Source: Syntrophomonadaceae bacterium
GTDB taxonomy: Bacteria; Bacillota; DSM-12270; Thermacetogeniales; Thermacetogeniaceae
DNA length: 49,305 nucleotides
NCBI GenBank assembly: GCA_012840385.1
Contig: DULK01000013.1
Coordinates: forward strand, 1-49,305
Direction of reading: 5' to 3'
A program made the position numbers and the translations under genes. Numbering within the stretch: position 1 is the stretch's first letter; each line of letters opens with the position of its first letter. Below are positions 33,441 through 42,167 of the stretch, one piece after another. The notes below the pieces were generated by a model. The model saw only the letters and a program-made list of their open reading frames with translations. It did not search any database and was not told where the DNA came from.

Positions 33441-33636
33441 AAAGTTCACGCTCCTTTGTTATTTAAGTTATCATACTACCCCATGGGAAACGACAGAGAA
33501 ACCGGTCCTTCCCCCCTTTCCCCTGATGCGCCGGCAGTGTTCGACCCCATTGATCTCCATTAATCTCTGTTGGCATAATTCTGCTCTGAACCGGCCAGAG
33601 AGGTGCGGGGACCGGAGGTACCGTCCTTCCGTCCGC

Positions 33637-34172
33637 TCATGTGGACCGGGAGTGGGCGAGCAGGTCCCTGGCCTCCTGGTCGGTGAGGTTGTAGTGGTAG
33701 AATTTGGCGTAATACTGTCAGGATCCCCAGGGGGCTCTCGGCCGAGGCCAGCCCCCTGGCCAGGTCATCCACCAGCAGGAGATAGGCGCTCCCGATCAGG
33801 ATGGATACGGGGAGCAGCTCCCGGTAGTTGGGTCCCACGATCACTCGCGCCAGGTGGGGGACGATCAGCCCCACCCAGCCGATCATTCCGCTGACCGAGA
33901 CGGGGGCGGCGGTCATCAGGGTGGCACAGAGGATCACCACGATCCGCAGCCGGCCGGTATCCAGCCCCAGGGTACGGGCCTCCTCCTCCCCCAGGGAGAG
34001 GACGTTGAGCCGCCAGCGGAGCAGGTGGAGGGGGATGAGCCCGACCACCACGGGTGCCACCACACCCAGGACATCCCGGGGGGAGATGGCCGCCAGGCTC
34101 CCCATCTGCCAGAAGGTGATGGCCGGCCGCTTTTCATAGGGGTCGGCCAGATACTTGATTAAGGATGTCCCG
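33637..34172 (-). pseudogene. FecCD-type permease remnant joined to a FecB-type tail
   Basis: From 34172 to 33715 the frame reads SLIKYLADPYEKRPAITFW, through LRWRLNVLSLGEEEARTLGLD, to GWVGLIVPHLARVIVGPNYR and LADDLAR-like sequence: the C-terminal half of a BtuC/FecCD permease. It breaks at GILT, where the next frame gives YYAKFYHYNLTDQEARDLL and a stop at 33637, the typical end of a FecB/BtuF substrate-binding protein. Two dead genes of an iron/cobalamin-type ABC importer fused by deletion. The upstream 34173-34706 holds nothing recognisable. Confidence 0.75.
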
Positions 34173-34706
34173 GAGGTGAAGAGGGTTCCGAGGCAGCCGG
34201 TTGCTGTCCGAACTTGTCCCCGGAATTGACCCCCTCCGCTGCAGAATGCGTTTTGGATGTATTGGCTGGCTCGCCTCGGTTGGAGGGAACGGAGAAGTGG
34301 ATGAGGGAATGTTCGGGGAACTGCAAATGAGCAACGGAAACCGTTTCCTTGATTCATGGCGAGGGCAAAATAAAAGACCAGCCGCACTGTCGGGGCAAGA
34401 GCTGCTCCTGCGACAGCAGTGCCGTACTGGTCAGAGAAAAACATGCTGCATTGTCCTTCACTCCTTTCCAAACGGGAGGCGCAGCCGTTTCCAGCTACAC
34501 CCTGGCGGCCGGCCGCCATGCCCGCCGGTTTAGGCGGCCCGGCTCGGAGTGTCTGAATGAGTCACAGGGGATGGCCCCTTGACTCGTTTAACTTCCATCC
34601 CTTGTCAACGTTACCCGCTGCCACCCCCGCCTGGTGCCCGCCTTCCGGCTCTACCAGCCGGGCGGCTGACGGGGGGAGGAAGCTGGGGAACAACATCTCC
34701 TCCACC

Positions 34707-34741
34707 AAACATAAACAAACGCAGACAAACATAAACCAACG
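34707..34741 (+). promoter_or_regulatory. Direct-repeat operator candidate upstream of the HTH-PBP regulator
   Basis: AAACATAAACAAACG (34707-34721) and AAACATAAACCAACG (34727-34741), spaced exactly 20 bases, two DNA turns. AT-rich promoter sequence with TATAAT-like boxes follows up to the start at 34820. Confidence 0.6.
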
Positions 34742-34819
34742 TAACCATTATTAGATGTTATTATAATATCTGATATAATAAAAATCAATCATAAAATACA
34801 CGTAAACGGGGTAACGAAA

Positions 34820-35791
34820 ATGCCGGGTGATATTTCCTATACCCCCAGAGAGGTGGCCGAGCTCCTCAAGATCTCCCGCTACACCGTCTACGAACTGATC
34901 AAGCGGGGAGAACTGAAAGCTTACCGGGTGGGGCGCAAGGTGCGGGTGGAGGCCTCCGACCTGGAGGCCTTTAAACGGAGGGCGCGGGAGGATTCCCCAG
35001 GGGTACAGCCTGCTCCCGGAGTGGCGCCACCAACCGGCGGGGGACCGGCCGCCGCGGGTGCACCCTCTCCCCTGGTCCGGTCCCATGAGCCGGTAATCAT
35101 CTGCGGCCAGGATGCCGTCCTGGACATTCTGGAAAGGCACCTGGAGAGGGTGCTCCCCGGGTGCAGCTGCCTGCGCAACCACAGCGGGAGCAGTAACGGC
35201 CTGCTCGCCCTCTATCACCGCAGGGCGAATGTGGCCACCTGCCACCTCTGGGACGGTGACACGGACGAATACAATATTCCTTACATCAGGCGCATTCTCC
35301 CCGGCCAGCCGGTTGCCGTCTACAACCTGGTTTACCGCACCGCAGGGTTTTACGTGGCCGGGGGGAACCCCCTGGGGATCACCGGCTGGACCGACCTGGT
35401 CAAACCCGGTGTCCGGTTTGTCAACCGGGAACCCGGTTCCGGGAGCCGGGTCTTGCTGGATGAAAAGCTGCGCAGGCTGGGCCTCGACCGGCACCTGGTG
35501 CGGGGCTACGACCGGGTGGAAACGACCCATCTGGCGGTGGCCAGTTGTGTCGCCCGTGGAGAGGCCGATGTGGGACTCGGTGCCGAGGCGGTGGCCGGGC
35601 AGGTGAAGGGGATCGACTTTATCCCCCTGCAGAAGGAGCGCTACGACCTGGTGATCCGCCGGGAGGACCTGACTAAGCCCTTCGCCCGGGCGATTCTGTC
35701 CATCCTCCATTCCCCGGATTTCCGCAGGGAGGTGGAGGGGATGGGTACCTACGACATTTCCCGGATGGGCGACCTCATGGCAGAACTCTAG
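34820..35791 (+). CDS. HTH regulator with periplasmic-binding-protein-like sensor domain
   Basis: 323 residues. Excisionase/MerR-like HTH at about 6-52 (YTPREVAELLKISRYTVYELIKRG, then AYRVGRKVRVEASDLEAF), a Pro/Ala-rich linker (60-90), and a PBP-like domain (95-320; NHSGSSNGLLALYHRRANVATCHLWD, RFVNREPGSGSRVLLDE, GEADVGLGAEA). Such proteins pair DNA binding with a ModA-like ligand domain and commonly control molybdate/tungstate genes. The modABC operon lies on the other strand 1.4 kb away, so it may regulate that. Ribosome site is weak (GGGGT). Confidence 0.85.
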   Translation: MPGDISYTPREVAELLKISRYTVYELIKRGELKAYRVGRKVRVEASDLEAFKRRAREDSPGVQPAPGVAPPTGGGPAAAGAPSPLVRSHEPVIICGQDAVLDILERHLERVLPGCSCLRNHSGSSNGLLALYHRRANVATCHLWDGDTDEYNIPYIRRILPGQPVAVYNLVYRTAGFYVAGGNPLGITGWTDLVKPGVRFVNREPGSGSRVLLDEKLRRLGLDRHLVRGYDRVETTHLAVASCVARGEADVGLGAEAVAGQVKGIDFIPLQKERYDLVIRREDLTKPFARAILSILHSPDFRREVEGMGTYDISRMGDLMAEL

Positions 35792-35894
35792 TGCATTCTA
35801 ACACAGCAAAAATCGCCAGCAAACAACTGATAAATAGTGGTTTCAAATCCGGGCACGCTCCGGCATCAATTTCCTTCCAAAGGAACATTGTTCA

Positions 35895-35945
35895 AGACAA
35901 AATCAAGACAAAAGCAAGACAAAAGAACCGTCCCCTTGTCTGTCT
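35895..35945. repeat. REP-like repeat
   Basis: AAGACAAAAGCAAGACAAAAGAACCGTCCCCTTGTCTG type sequence, within 110 bases of the regulator's stop. No gene in 35792-36026. Confidence 0.8.
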
Positions 35946-36026
35946 GGGCCGGATGTTCTTCTCTTCGTTGAAAACCGGGACGATAATCGAATAGGTTGCT
36001 TCCGGCACGGCACTCCCCCCTTCCGG

Positions 36027-36389
36027 CTAGATGTTGTTCCTGAATATCAGAAGGACCCCGATCAGGATCAGGACGGCTCCGACAAGCTTGGGGGCGTTGA
36101 ACTTTTCGGCGAGCATGAAGTAGGAGACGGCCAGCACTCCAACGTAGGAGAGGCCGGTGATGATCGGAAAGATGTAGCTGAGGTTGAACCTCTTCAGCAG
36201 GTACAGCCAGGTGAGGAAGCTCAGGGCATAGAGGGTGATGCCGATGACAGCCCTGAGGTCGAGCTGCGAGCCGATGGTGAAGAAGGGGGCGTCCTTGGCG
36301 ACGTTCACTGAGGTGTTGTTCAGCCCCTGTTTCATGAAGAGCAGCCCGAAGATGCTGCAGGCCAGGTAAAAGATAACCGCTATCCACAT
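36027..36389 (-). CDS. Small EamA/SMR-type membrane protein
   Basis: 120 residues, four predicted membrane helices (about 2-20, 47-66, 72-92, 97-117). It resembles half-size EamA/SMR transporters: ALSFLTWLYLLKRFNLSYIFPIITGLSYVGVLAVSYFML and the last helix GAVLILIGVLLIF. It lacks the fully conserved Glu14 of EmrE, so drug efflux is not certain; polyamine, lipid-carrier or metabolite export are alternatives. GAGGCGG precedes ATG 36389. Confidence 0.8.
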   Translation of the reverse strand: MWIAVIFYLACSIFGLLFMKQGLNNTSVNVAKDAPFFTIGSQLDLRAVIGITLYALSFLTWLYLLKRFNLSYIFPIITGLSYVGVLAVSYFMLAEKFNAPKLVGAVLILIGVLLIFRNNI

Positions 36390-36489
36390 GCTGTTTTCCG
36401 CCTCATTTCAATACGGCAGAATGGCCGGCTTTATGCCTCAACCCATTATAACCTAAAGTGCAGCATTATAAAACCGCCCGGGTGCCCTG

Positions 36490-36921
36490 TCAGGTGAGCG
36501 GCTCGCATGTGAAGGCTCTCCTGCGATCCGGGCCGTAGCGGTAAACCAGAAAGTGTCTGTCAAAAGTAAACACCCTGTCAATGTGCAGCCTTTCCATTAC
36601 TGCGAAAGTGGTGCAGTCCGTAAAGCTGAAACTCTGGTCGGTAAAAGTGTTGAGTATCCGCCAGGCTGCCTCCAGATCGCTCTGGTCAAGGGTTAATATC
36701 GGAATGCCCGCATCCCGCAGGGTCTGCCAGAAGGTAACAGCAGCGGGACGGCCCAACCGTGCGGATAAAAGCGTCCACGTTTCGACAAGTATGGCATCGG
36801 TCGTATACAACTCCACTTTTCCGGCCGTTTTTTCGTAATACTTTTTTGCCTTTGCGTGGTTTCTATCGGATTTATCGCAAACGGCATACCAGGCTCCTGT
36901 GTCAACCATTATGCTCATCAT
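36490..36921 (-). CDS. vapC: PIN-domain toxin (VapC), module 5
   Basis: 143 residues. PIN residues in IMVDTGAWYAVCD, LVETWTLLSAR, FSFTDCTTFAVMERL and VFTFDRHFLVYRYG. Similar in build to module 4 toxin. Overlaps the antitoxin by 20 bases. Predicted RNase. Confidence 0.88.
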   Translation of the reverse strand: MMSIMVDTGAWYAVCDKSDRNHAKAKKYYEKTAGKVELYTTDAILVETWTLLSARLGRPAAVTFWQTLRDAGIPILTLDQSDLEAAWRILNTFTDQSFSFTDCTTFAVMERLHIDRVFTFDRHFLVYRYGPDRRRAFTCEPLT

Positions 36922-37159
36922 CCAACGCCTCCGTCAGGTAATCGTCGTGCCGTTCGGAAACGTCCGTTTTTCCGCTGGTTCCAATTCCGACTATCCGCAG
37001 GTATGTCTCCCGGGAAACCTCTTTTGTGATGTTTCGCTGTGCCAGGTGTTTCTCTACTATCCGCCTGATCAGTTCCGCCAGGGAGATGCCTTGCCTTCCT
37101 GCTTCTTCCAGCAACGCCCGGTGCTGCTCGGGCCTCAGGTAAATTTGAGTTCTCTGCAT
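36902..37159 (-). CDS. vapB: Ribbon-helix-helix antitoxin (VapB/CopG type), module 5
   Basis: 85 residues. N-terminal RHH: MQRTQIYLRPEQHRALLEEA, GISLAELIRRIVEKHLA. The C-terminus (GKTDVSERHDDYLTEALDDEH) is the toxin-binding tail with the HDDYL motif typical of this VapB-PIN pair. GAGAGGTG precedes ATG 37159. Confidence 0.88.
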   Translation of the reverse strand: MQRTQIYLRPEQHRALLEEAGRQGISLAELIRRIVEKHLAQRNITKEVSRETYLRIVGIGTSGKTDVSERHDDYLTEALDDEHNG

Positions 37160-37178
37160 TTGGTATCACCTCTCCCAG

Positions 37179-37208
37179 CATTATAATGTTGGTGTTAATG
37201 TGGCGCAA
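37179..37208 (-). promoter_or_regulatory. Promoter and palindrome of vapBC module 5
   Basis: Minus strand TTGCGC (37203-37208), 17-base spacer, TATAAT (37180-37185). The -10 lies within the perfect palindrome CATTATAATG (37179-37188), a possible VapB site. Confidence 0.6.
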
Positions 37209-37316
37209 GGGGTAAGCCCGATTCCGGGCGGCTTCCGTCCTTCCGGCAACGGGTATTGCCAGAATGCTGCGCCTGCTATACACTCAAACAGGGGGGTTCT
37301 ATATTTCTATAATATG

Positions 37317-37376
37317 AAGACAAAAGGAAGACAAGAGAAAGACAAGAGAACCGTCCCCTTGTCTGTCCTTGTCTGC
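37317..37376. repeat. REP-like repeat upstream of the histidine phosphatase
   Basis: AAGACAAGAGAAAGACAAGAGAACCGTCCCC and CTTGTCTG repeats, ending about 5 bases before the AGGAGGTG ribosome site. The only REP copy placed 5' of a gene. Confidence 0.8.
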
Positions 37377-37392
37377 CTTAGGAGGTGTTGCC

Positions 37393-38028
37393 GTGAGACT
37401 GTTCCTGGTACGGCACGGGGAAACGAAGTGGAACCGGGAGGAGGTTTTCCGGGGTCAGATTGACGTGGAACTGAACGAGCGGGGGAGGGAGCAGGCCCGG
37501 CTGACGGCGCAGGCCCTTGCCGGGCTGAAGCTTGCAGCGATTTATGCCAGCCCCCTCTCCAGGGCGCAGGAGACGGCGCGCATCATCGCGGAGCCGCACG
37601 GCCTGCCGGTCGGCATCCTTGAGGGTCTGAACGACCTGGATTACGGGAACTGGCAGGGGCTCAGCCATCAGGAGGTCAGGGAGCGCTACCCGGAGCTCTA
37701 CCGGGAGTGGGCCTCCCGGCCGCATACCGTCCGCTTTGAGGGTGGAGAGGGCCTGGACGACGCCCGCCGGCGCGCCGTGGCCGCCCTGGAGGAGATCGCC
37801 GGCCGCCACAGGGGACAGAACGTGGTGGCGGTCAGCCACCGGGTCATCAACAAGGTCCTGCTGCTGGCCTTCCTCGGCCTGGACAACTCCCACTTCTGGG
37901 AGATCAAGCAGGACACCTGCGCCGTCAACGTGATCGAGTTCCATCCCGACCGCTACGTCATCTGCCGCATCAACGACACCTGCCACATCAATCCCATCCA
38001 CAAGGGAATGGAAACGCTGGATTTTTGA
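37393..38028 (+). CDS. Histidine phosphatase family protein (phosphoglycerate-mutase-like)
   Basis: 211 residues. LFLVRHGETKWN at the start (phosphohistidine in RHG), ASPLSRAQETARI (second catalytic Arg), and VVAVSHRVINKVLL (second His). May act as CobC-type alpha-ribazole phosphatase, GpmB-like enzyme or a general acid phosphatase. Start GTG 37393 follows AGGAGGTG; the frame extends eight codons upstream into the ribosome site. The last codons (HINPIHKGMETLDF) also recur as a remnant at 48185-48232. Confidence 0.85.
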   Translation: MRLFLVRHGETKWNREEVFRGQIDVELNERGREQARLTAQALAGLKLAAIYASPLSRAQETARIIAEPHGLPVGILEGLNDLDYGNWQGLSHQEVRERYPELYREWASRPHTVRFEGGEGLDDARRRAVAALEEIAGRHRGQNVVAVSHRVINKVLLLAFLGLDNSHFWEIKQDTCAVNVIEFHPDRYVICRINDTCHINPIHKGMETLDF

Positions 38029-38156
38029 CCGGTGGTGAAGGGAGTCAAACCCGCTGCGTGCCTCAAGGCCGGGGCTGATTTCGGCCAGGACTGCGCGGGG
38101 CTGTTTCCGCCGGGACTGCAATTTAATACGCGTCTTAAACGGTAAGCTGGATGATT

Positions 38157-39038
38157 TTAAGGAGCGCCGGCAGGATAACGCCGCTGCTCACTGGTTGTGC
38201 TCATGATGAAGCCGGCGATGTTTTGGGGAAGCAGCCCCTTGTTCACGTCATTCTGAAAATCCCCGGGTGAAAGGTTGTAAGTTTCTACAATTCTTTCTGC
38301 GAGTTGAAGTATTTTAATAAGTGTTTGCAGATGCTGGGGGACATCCGGAACATCCGGGAAGTCGTGGTGGTGCCTTACCAGCAGCGCCACCTTTTCCAAA
38401 TAACCGCCGGCGGAGATCATTTCGGCTCCTGTCTCCCAGTGCGGCCTTCCGGAAGCCTCGCCGATTTTTCCCAGATCGTGGAGGATGGCTGCCTGTTGCA
38501 GCAGGAAGAGGCCGTCTCCCGACACATCGAAAAAACCTGCCAGTGCCGTGGAGATTTCCCTTACCCTTTCGCCGTGTCCGCCGATCTGCCGGTGTTGTTC
38601 CATTACGTCATTGAGGTGCTGAAGTGTTGTGAAACGGTGCTGCAGGCAACTGTGCGCCGAAAGGTTGCCTGTCACCAGCAGCAGTTCCTGCAGGTCAACG
38701 GGTTTGCTGAAGAAGGCGTCGGCACCGGCCTCAAATGCCCTTATGCGGTTTTGCTTGTCGGCAAATGCACTGACGATGATGACAGGAACGGGCATGCCGG
38801 TTCTTTGTTTGACATGCTCCGTCACCACGAAACCGTTTTCCTCCGGCAGCCTCAGATCGAGGATTACCAGGTCGAAGATGCCGTCATCGATGCGGCGTAT
38901 GGCATCGATCCCGTTGTTTTCGCAGACAATGACGGCACCCTTGGCGTGCAGAAAGTCTGCCAGCAGCCGTGAGCTGTTCCGGTCATCATCGACAATAAGA
39001 ATCTTTCTACCGTCAAGCGGCCTGACATGGTCGGGCAT
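38157..39038 (-). CDS. Response regulator with HD-GYP-like domain
   Basis: 293 residues. REC domain at 10-130: ILIVDDDRNSSRLLADFL, phospho-Asp in DLVILDLRLPEENG, and the conserved Lys in DAFFSKPVD. A C-terminal HD region (150-270) keeps AAILHDLGKIGEASGRPHWETGAEMI and VRHHHDFPDVPD. The GYP motif of active c-di-GMP phosphodiesterases is absent, so activity is uncertain. Last gene of a four-gene minus-strand signalling set, 12 bases after the next regulator. Confidence 0.85.
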   Translation of the reverse strand: MPDHVRPLDGRKILIVDDDRNSSRLLADFLHAKGAVIVCENNGIDAIRRIDDGIFDLVILDLRLPEENGFVVTEHVKQRTGMPVPVIIVSAFADKQNRIRAFEAGADAFFSKPVDLQELLLVTGNLSAHSCLQHRFTTLQHLNDVMEQHRQIGGHGERVREISTALAGFFDVSGDGLFLLQQAAILHDLGKIGEASGRPHWETGAEMISAGGYLEKVALLVRHHHDFPDVPDVPQHLQTLIKILQLAERIVETYNLSPGDFQNDVNKGLLPQNIAGFIMSTTSEQRRYPAGAP

Positions 39039-39050
39039 GGTCTAACCCCC

Positions 39051-39443
39051 TTAATTATCCTGATGACCTAGGTTATCCGCGATTTGTCTGGGAAAAAGTC
39101 TCGTGTTGACCGGCTTTACGATAAAGTCATCGCATCCTGCTGCCCGGGCGTTTTCCTCATCCTTTTTTGTTGCGTAGGCGGAAAGGGCGACGATCGGGAT
39201 ATGGGAGAGGAGCGGATTTCCCTTGATTTTGCGGGCAATATCCAGGCCGTTTGCTTCTTTCAGCGAGATATCTATGAGAATGAGATCCGGCCTTGAGTTT
39301 TCGATCTGGGTGACCGCCTCCTGGGGATTTGACGTGTGGAGCACTTGCATACCATGTGCCACCAACAGGTCGCGCGCCAGGCGCAGGTGAAATTCGTTGT
39401 CCTCGATGATAAAAATAAGCGGCTTGCTTTTCCTGCTATGCAT
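39051..39443 (-). CDS. Single-domain response regulator
   Basis: 130 residues, REC only: LIFIIEDNEFHLRLARDLL (acidic pair), phospho-Asp in PDLILIDISLKEANG, Thr/Ser in IVALSAYATKKDE and Lys in DDFIVKPVN. A stand-alone receiver that likely relays phosphate from the kinase. Start ATG 39443 with AGGAAGCAGGA; the longer frame begins inside the kinase gene. Two bases separate it from the kinase stop. Confidence 0.87.
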   Translation of the reverse strand: MHSRKSKPLIFIIEDNEFHLRLARDLLVAHGMQVLHTSNPQEAVTQIENSRPDLILIDISLKEANGLDIARKIKGNPLLSHIPIVALSAYATKKDEENARAAGCDDFIVKPVNTRLFPRQIADNLGHQDN

Positions 39444-39445
39444 CG

Positions 39446-41515
39446 TTATCCTGCTTCCTTTCGTTTTTCGTACGGCTCCCGGAGCAAAGGCAGGAAGAAG
39501 GTGATTTTGGTTCCTGCCCCGTAAGTGCTCTCCATTTCGATTCTTCCGTGGTGGAGCTCCACCAGCTTTTTCGACAGGGGGAGCCCCAGTCCGACCCCTT
39601 CGAAGCGGCGCCTGTAGGGGTCCTCGCACTGGTAAAATTCGTTAAAGACGTTTTTCTGGTGCTCTTCTTTGATCCCGATTCCGGTGTCGCTGACGGCAAC
39701 GCCGATCTCGTCACCCTGCTGAAAGGCCTCGACCGTTATCAAGCCACCCTCCGGTGTGAACTTGATGGAGTTCGACAGGAGATTGGAGAGCACCTGCTTG
39801 ATGCGGCTGGGGTCGAGGTAAATGCGGGGAAGCCCTCCCGCTGTTTTTGTGATCAGGCTGAGCCCTTTTTCTTCTGCCTGCGGCCTCATGATGGTGACAA
39901 CGGATTTGATCAGGTCTTCCATGGCCACTTCTTCCTTGTACAGAGTGATTTTATCGCTTTCGATGCAGGAGATGTCCAGGATGTCGCTGATGATCTGGAG
40001 GAGGTGTCTGGCGCTGTTCAAAACAATGGCGATGTAGTCCTTCTGCGTCGGGTTTAGCTCCCCGTACAACTCGTCGTGGAGCATTTCCGAAAAACCGATG
40101 ATGGAGTGCAGGGGTGTGCGGAGTTCGTGGCTCATGTTCGCCAGGAACTGCGTCTTGAGGTGGTTCAGGGTCTTAAGCTCCCGGACGGCCCTCTCGAGGT
40201 CTTGTGTCCTTTCCTCCACCCGCTTCTCCAGCCGGGTGTTGGCTTCCTGCAGTTCCTCGGTGAGGAGATGCAGCTTGATCCTGTCCTGCTCCAGTTCTTC
40301 CATGTAGGCATCGTTCTCTTTGCATTTTTCAAAGAGGGTAATGGTCATGTTTTTGAAACAGTTCTGGAGATGGTCGATCTCTTTGATATTGGATGCCTCA
40401 CAGTTTATCAGGTGGTTGACATGCCCCTCTGTGATCCACTCATTGTCGGAGATCTCGTCGGCAAGCCGGCTCAGGCTGGCTATCGGCCTGGACAGCCTCC
40501 TTGATATGAATGATGCCGCCGTCAGGGAGATACTGAAGCAGACCAGCAAGGCGATGAGCATGGTGATAAAGGTGTCCCGCTTGAGGGTGGTCACCCCGTT
40601 GGGCGGGATGCCCACGCTCAGGGCACCGATTACCCTGCCGCCGGAGGTGGAGATCGGTTCGGTGGTGACCAGGTGTACCTCGTTGTGCTCGATCTGGGAC
40701 GTCCCTACGTAGCGCTTTCCGCTTTTAATCGCCTTCACCAGTTCGTCGGGCTGCTTCATTCCGACGAAATCGGTCTTGTGTGTTCCCCTGATATTGGCTG
40801 CAACTCGCACCCCCTCGACACCGATGGAAAGGAAGGAACCCGGCACGTGGCTCGTATAGGCCTGGGCGATGGAGGTGTCGTTGTTCAGGATCCGCCCTGC
40901 TATCAGGCAGCCGACCGTCACACCCGATTCGTCCCTGACGGGCGCACCTGCCAGCTGCACGAGCACATAGGGAAGATAACCGGCCTTATGCGTTCCGTCG
41001 TCCCTGACTTTCACCAGGGACTTCCGCACCAGATTTTGAGGAAAAGCCGCCATTTCGGACAGGGAAAAGACATCCGATCTCGCCAGGGCGGCACCGTTTT
41101 TCATGACATCCCGGGCGAGCACCTGCAAAGGTGCAGGCAGGTGTTCCCGGTCTGCAAGGTTTGTGGCCAGAACCTCACCGTTTCTGTCGACGATCAGCCA
41201 GAAATCGTGGCCGCTTTCGGCCTGCATGGCCTGCACGGTATCAGACCTTTTGCCCGGGGAATGGAAAAAGGATCTCGTATCCTTCATGGCGGCAAGCGTC
41301 GTCAGAAAGGTTTTTTCCTGTTCGAAAAAGCGGTTGTATTCCTCCCAGGCAATGGTCATCGAGCGGTTGAGCAGGTTCTGGGTGCTGGACTGGATGCGCC
41401 TGAAGAGGACGCTTATGGCAAATACCATGAACAGGCACATGGCGATCAACAAGACATTCATAAATGAAGAGAGAAGCACCCTCTGCAGTGAAGTCTGGGT
41501 TTTAGTTCTGAACAA
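39446..41515 (-). CDS. Membrane sensor histidine kinase with dCACHE-like sensor
   Basis: 689 residues. One N-terminal membrane helix (about 15-36), an extracytoplasmic sensor of about 270 residues (dCACHE type; GHDFWLIVDRNGEVLATN and SFLSIGVEGVRVAANIRGTHKTDFVG), a second helix (about 310-332), HAMP, a coiled coil, HisKA with MSHELRTPLHSIIGF and a HATPase domain (DTGIGIKEEHQ, GVGLGLPLS). Start TTG 41515 overlaps the regulator's end by 14 bases and follows GAGGGA. Signal unknown; its position suggests sensing an aromatic acid or product for the divergent operon. Confidence 0.9.
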   Translation of the reverse strand: MFRTKTQTSLQRVLLSSFMNVLLIAMCLFMVFAISVLFRRIQSSTQNLLNRSMTIAWEEYNRFFEQEKTFLTTLAAMKDTRSFFHSPGKRSDTVQAMQAESGHDFWLIVDRNGEVLATNLADREHLPAPLQVLARDVMKNGAALARSDVFSLSEMAAFPQNLVRKSLVKVRDDGTHKAGYLPYVLVQLAGAPVRDESGVTVGCLIAGRILNNDTSIAQAYTSHVPGSFLSIGVEGVRVAANIRGTHKTDFVGMKQPDELVKAIKSGKRYVGTSQIEHNEVHLVTTEPISTSGGRVIGALSVGIPPNGVTTLKRDTFITMLIALLVCFSISLTAASFISRRLSRPIASLSRLADEISDNEWITEGHVNHLINCEASNIKEIDHLQNCFKNMTITLFEKCKENDAYMEELEQDRIKLHLLTEELQEANTRLEKRVEERTQDLERAVRELKTLNHLKTQFLANMSHELRTPLHSIIGFSEMLHDELYGELNPTQKDYIAIVLNSARHLLQIISDILDISCIESDKITLYKEEVAMEDLIKSVVTIMRPQAEEKGLSLITKTAGGLPRIYLDPSRIKQVLSNLLSNSIKFTPEGGLITVEAFQQGDEIGVAVSDTGIGIKEEHQKNVFNEFYQCEDPYRRRFEGVGLGLPLSKKLVELHHGRIEMESTYGAGTKITFFLPLLREPYEKRKEAG

Positions 41516-42167
41516 TTTGATCCCTCTTTACAAGGCCGTTTTCTACAGCGAACAGGGCTGCATCGGTTCTGTTTGACAGCCGCAGTTTTTGCAGGATTCG
41601 AGATACGTGCGCCTTTACGGTGTTCGGGCTGATGTACAGCCTGGAAGCGATCATCTTGTTGGAGAATCCCGATCCGAGCAGGTAAAGGATCTTGATTTCC
41701 TGAGGCGTCAGGAGCCGCAGGGTGTCAGGTATCAGGGTATCTTTTCCCGTTTGCTTTTCCTTCACCTTGTCCGGGGATGCCGCATTCAAGGGGAGCCTGT
41801 AAACGGCAGAAATCAACGGCAGTTCCCGGTTGATCCTCTCCAGGTCCGTCGTTCTCCCGCCGATCAGAAAGACATCCCCCTCTGCCGTTTTGATGGAGGT
41901 TTTCAGGCCAAAAACGTATAAGCCGTGGGAACACTGCTGGATCACGGCACCATCCCGGTTACGGGCTTTTCTGGTCAGTTGTCTGATTTCGGAGAAACAG
42001 GTTAACTGGTGGCTTTCGTTGATGCAGGTGAGCGGCAGCCGTGAAGGTATGGTGATTTCTTCCCCCCGGCTGTCCACCAGGACGAGGCAGAGGCCGCTTC
42101 TGTCGGCCAGCAGGTCCTGGATTTGCTGCAGTCGCGCCAGGAGATCGGAAGACAGCCCATCGTTCAT
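41502..42167 (-). CDS. PocR-sensor / LuxR-type transcriptional regulator
   Basis: 221 residues. The N-terminal part resembles PocR domains: GLCLVLVDSRGEEIT, TCINESHQLTCFSEIR, then VIQQCSHGLYVFGLKTSI. That domain binds small ligands in PocR of propanediol regulation. The C-terminal 65 residues are a LuxR HTH: LTPQEIKILYLLGSGFSNKMIASRLYISPNTVKAHVSRILQKL. Immediately upstream of the kinase and divergent from hpdB by 400 bases, so a likely activator of that operon. GGTGGGGG precedes ATG. Confidence 0.83.
   Translation of the reverse strand: MNDGLSSDLLARLQQIQDLLADRSGLCLVLVDSRGEEITIPSRLPLTCINESHQLTCFSEIRQLTRKARNRDGAVIQQCSHGLYVFGLKTSIKTAEGDVFLIGGRTTDLERINRELPLISAVYRLPLNAASPDKVKEKQTGKDTLIPDTLRLLTPQEIKILYLLGSGFSNKMIASRLYISPNTVKAHVSRILQKLRLSNRTDAALFAVENGLVKRDQIVQN

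Noticed and set aside
33526-34162. Plus-strand frames opposite the FecCD remnant
   Set aside because: Shadows of the decayed permease; no independent coding signal.
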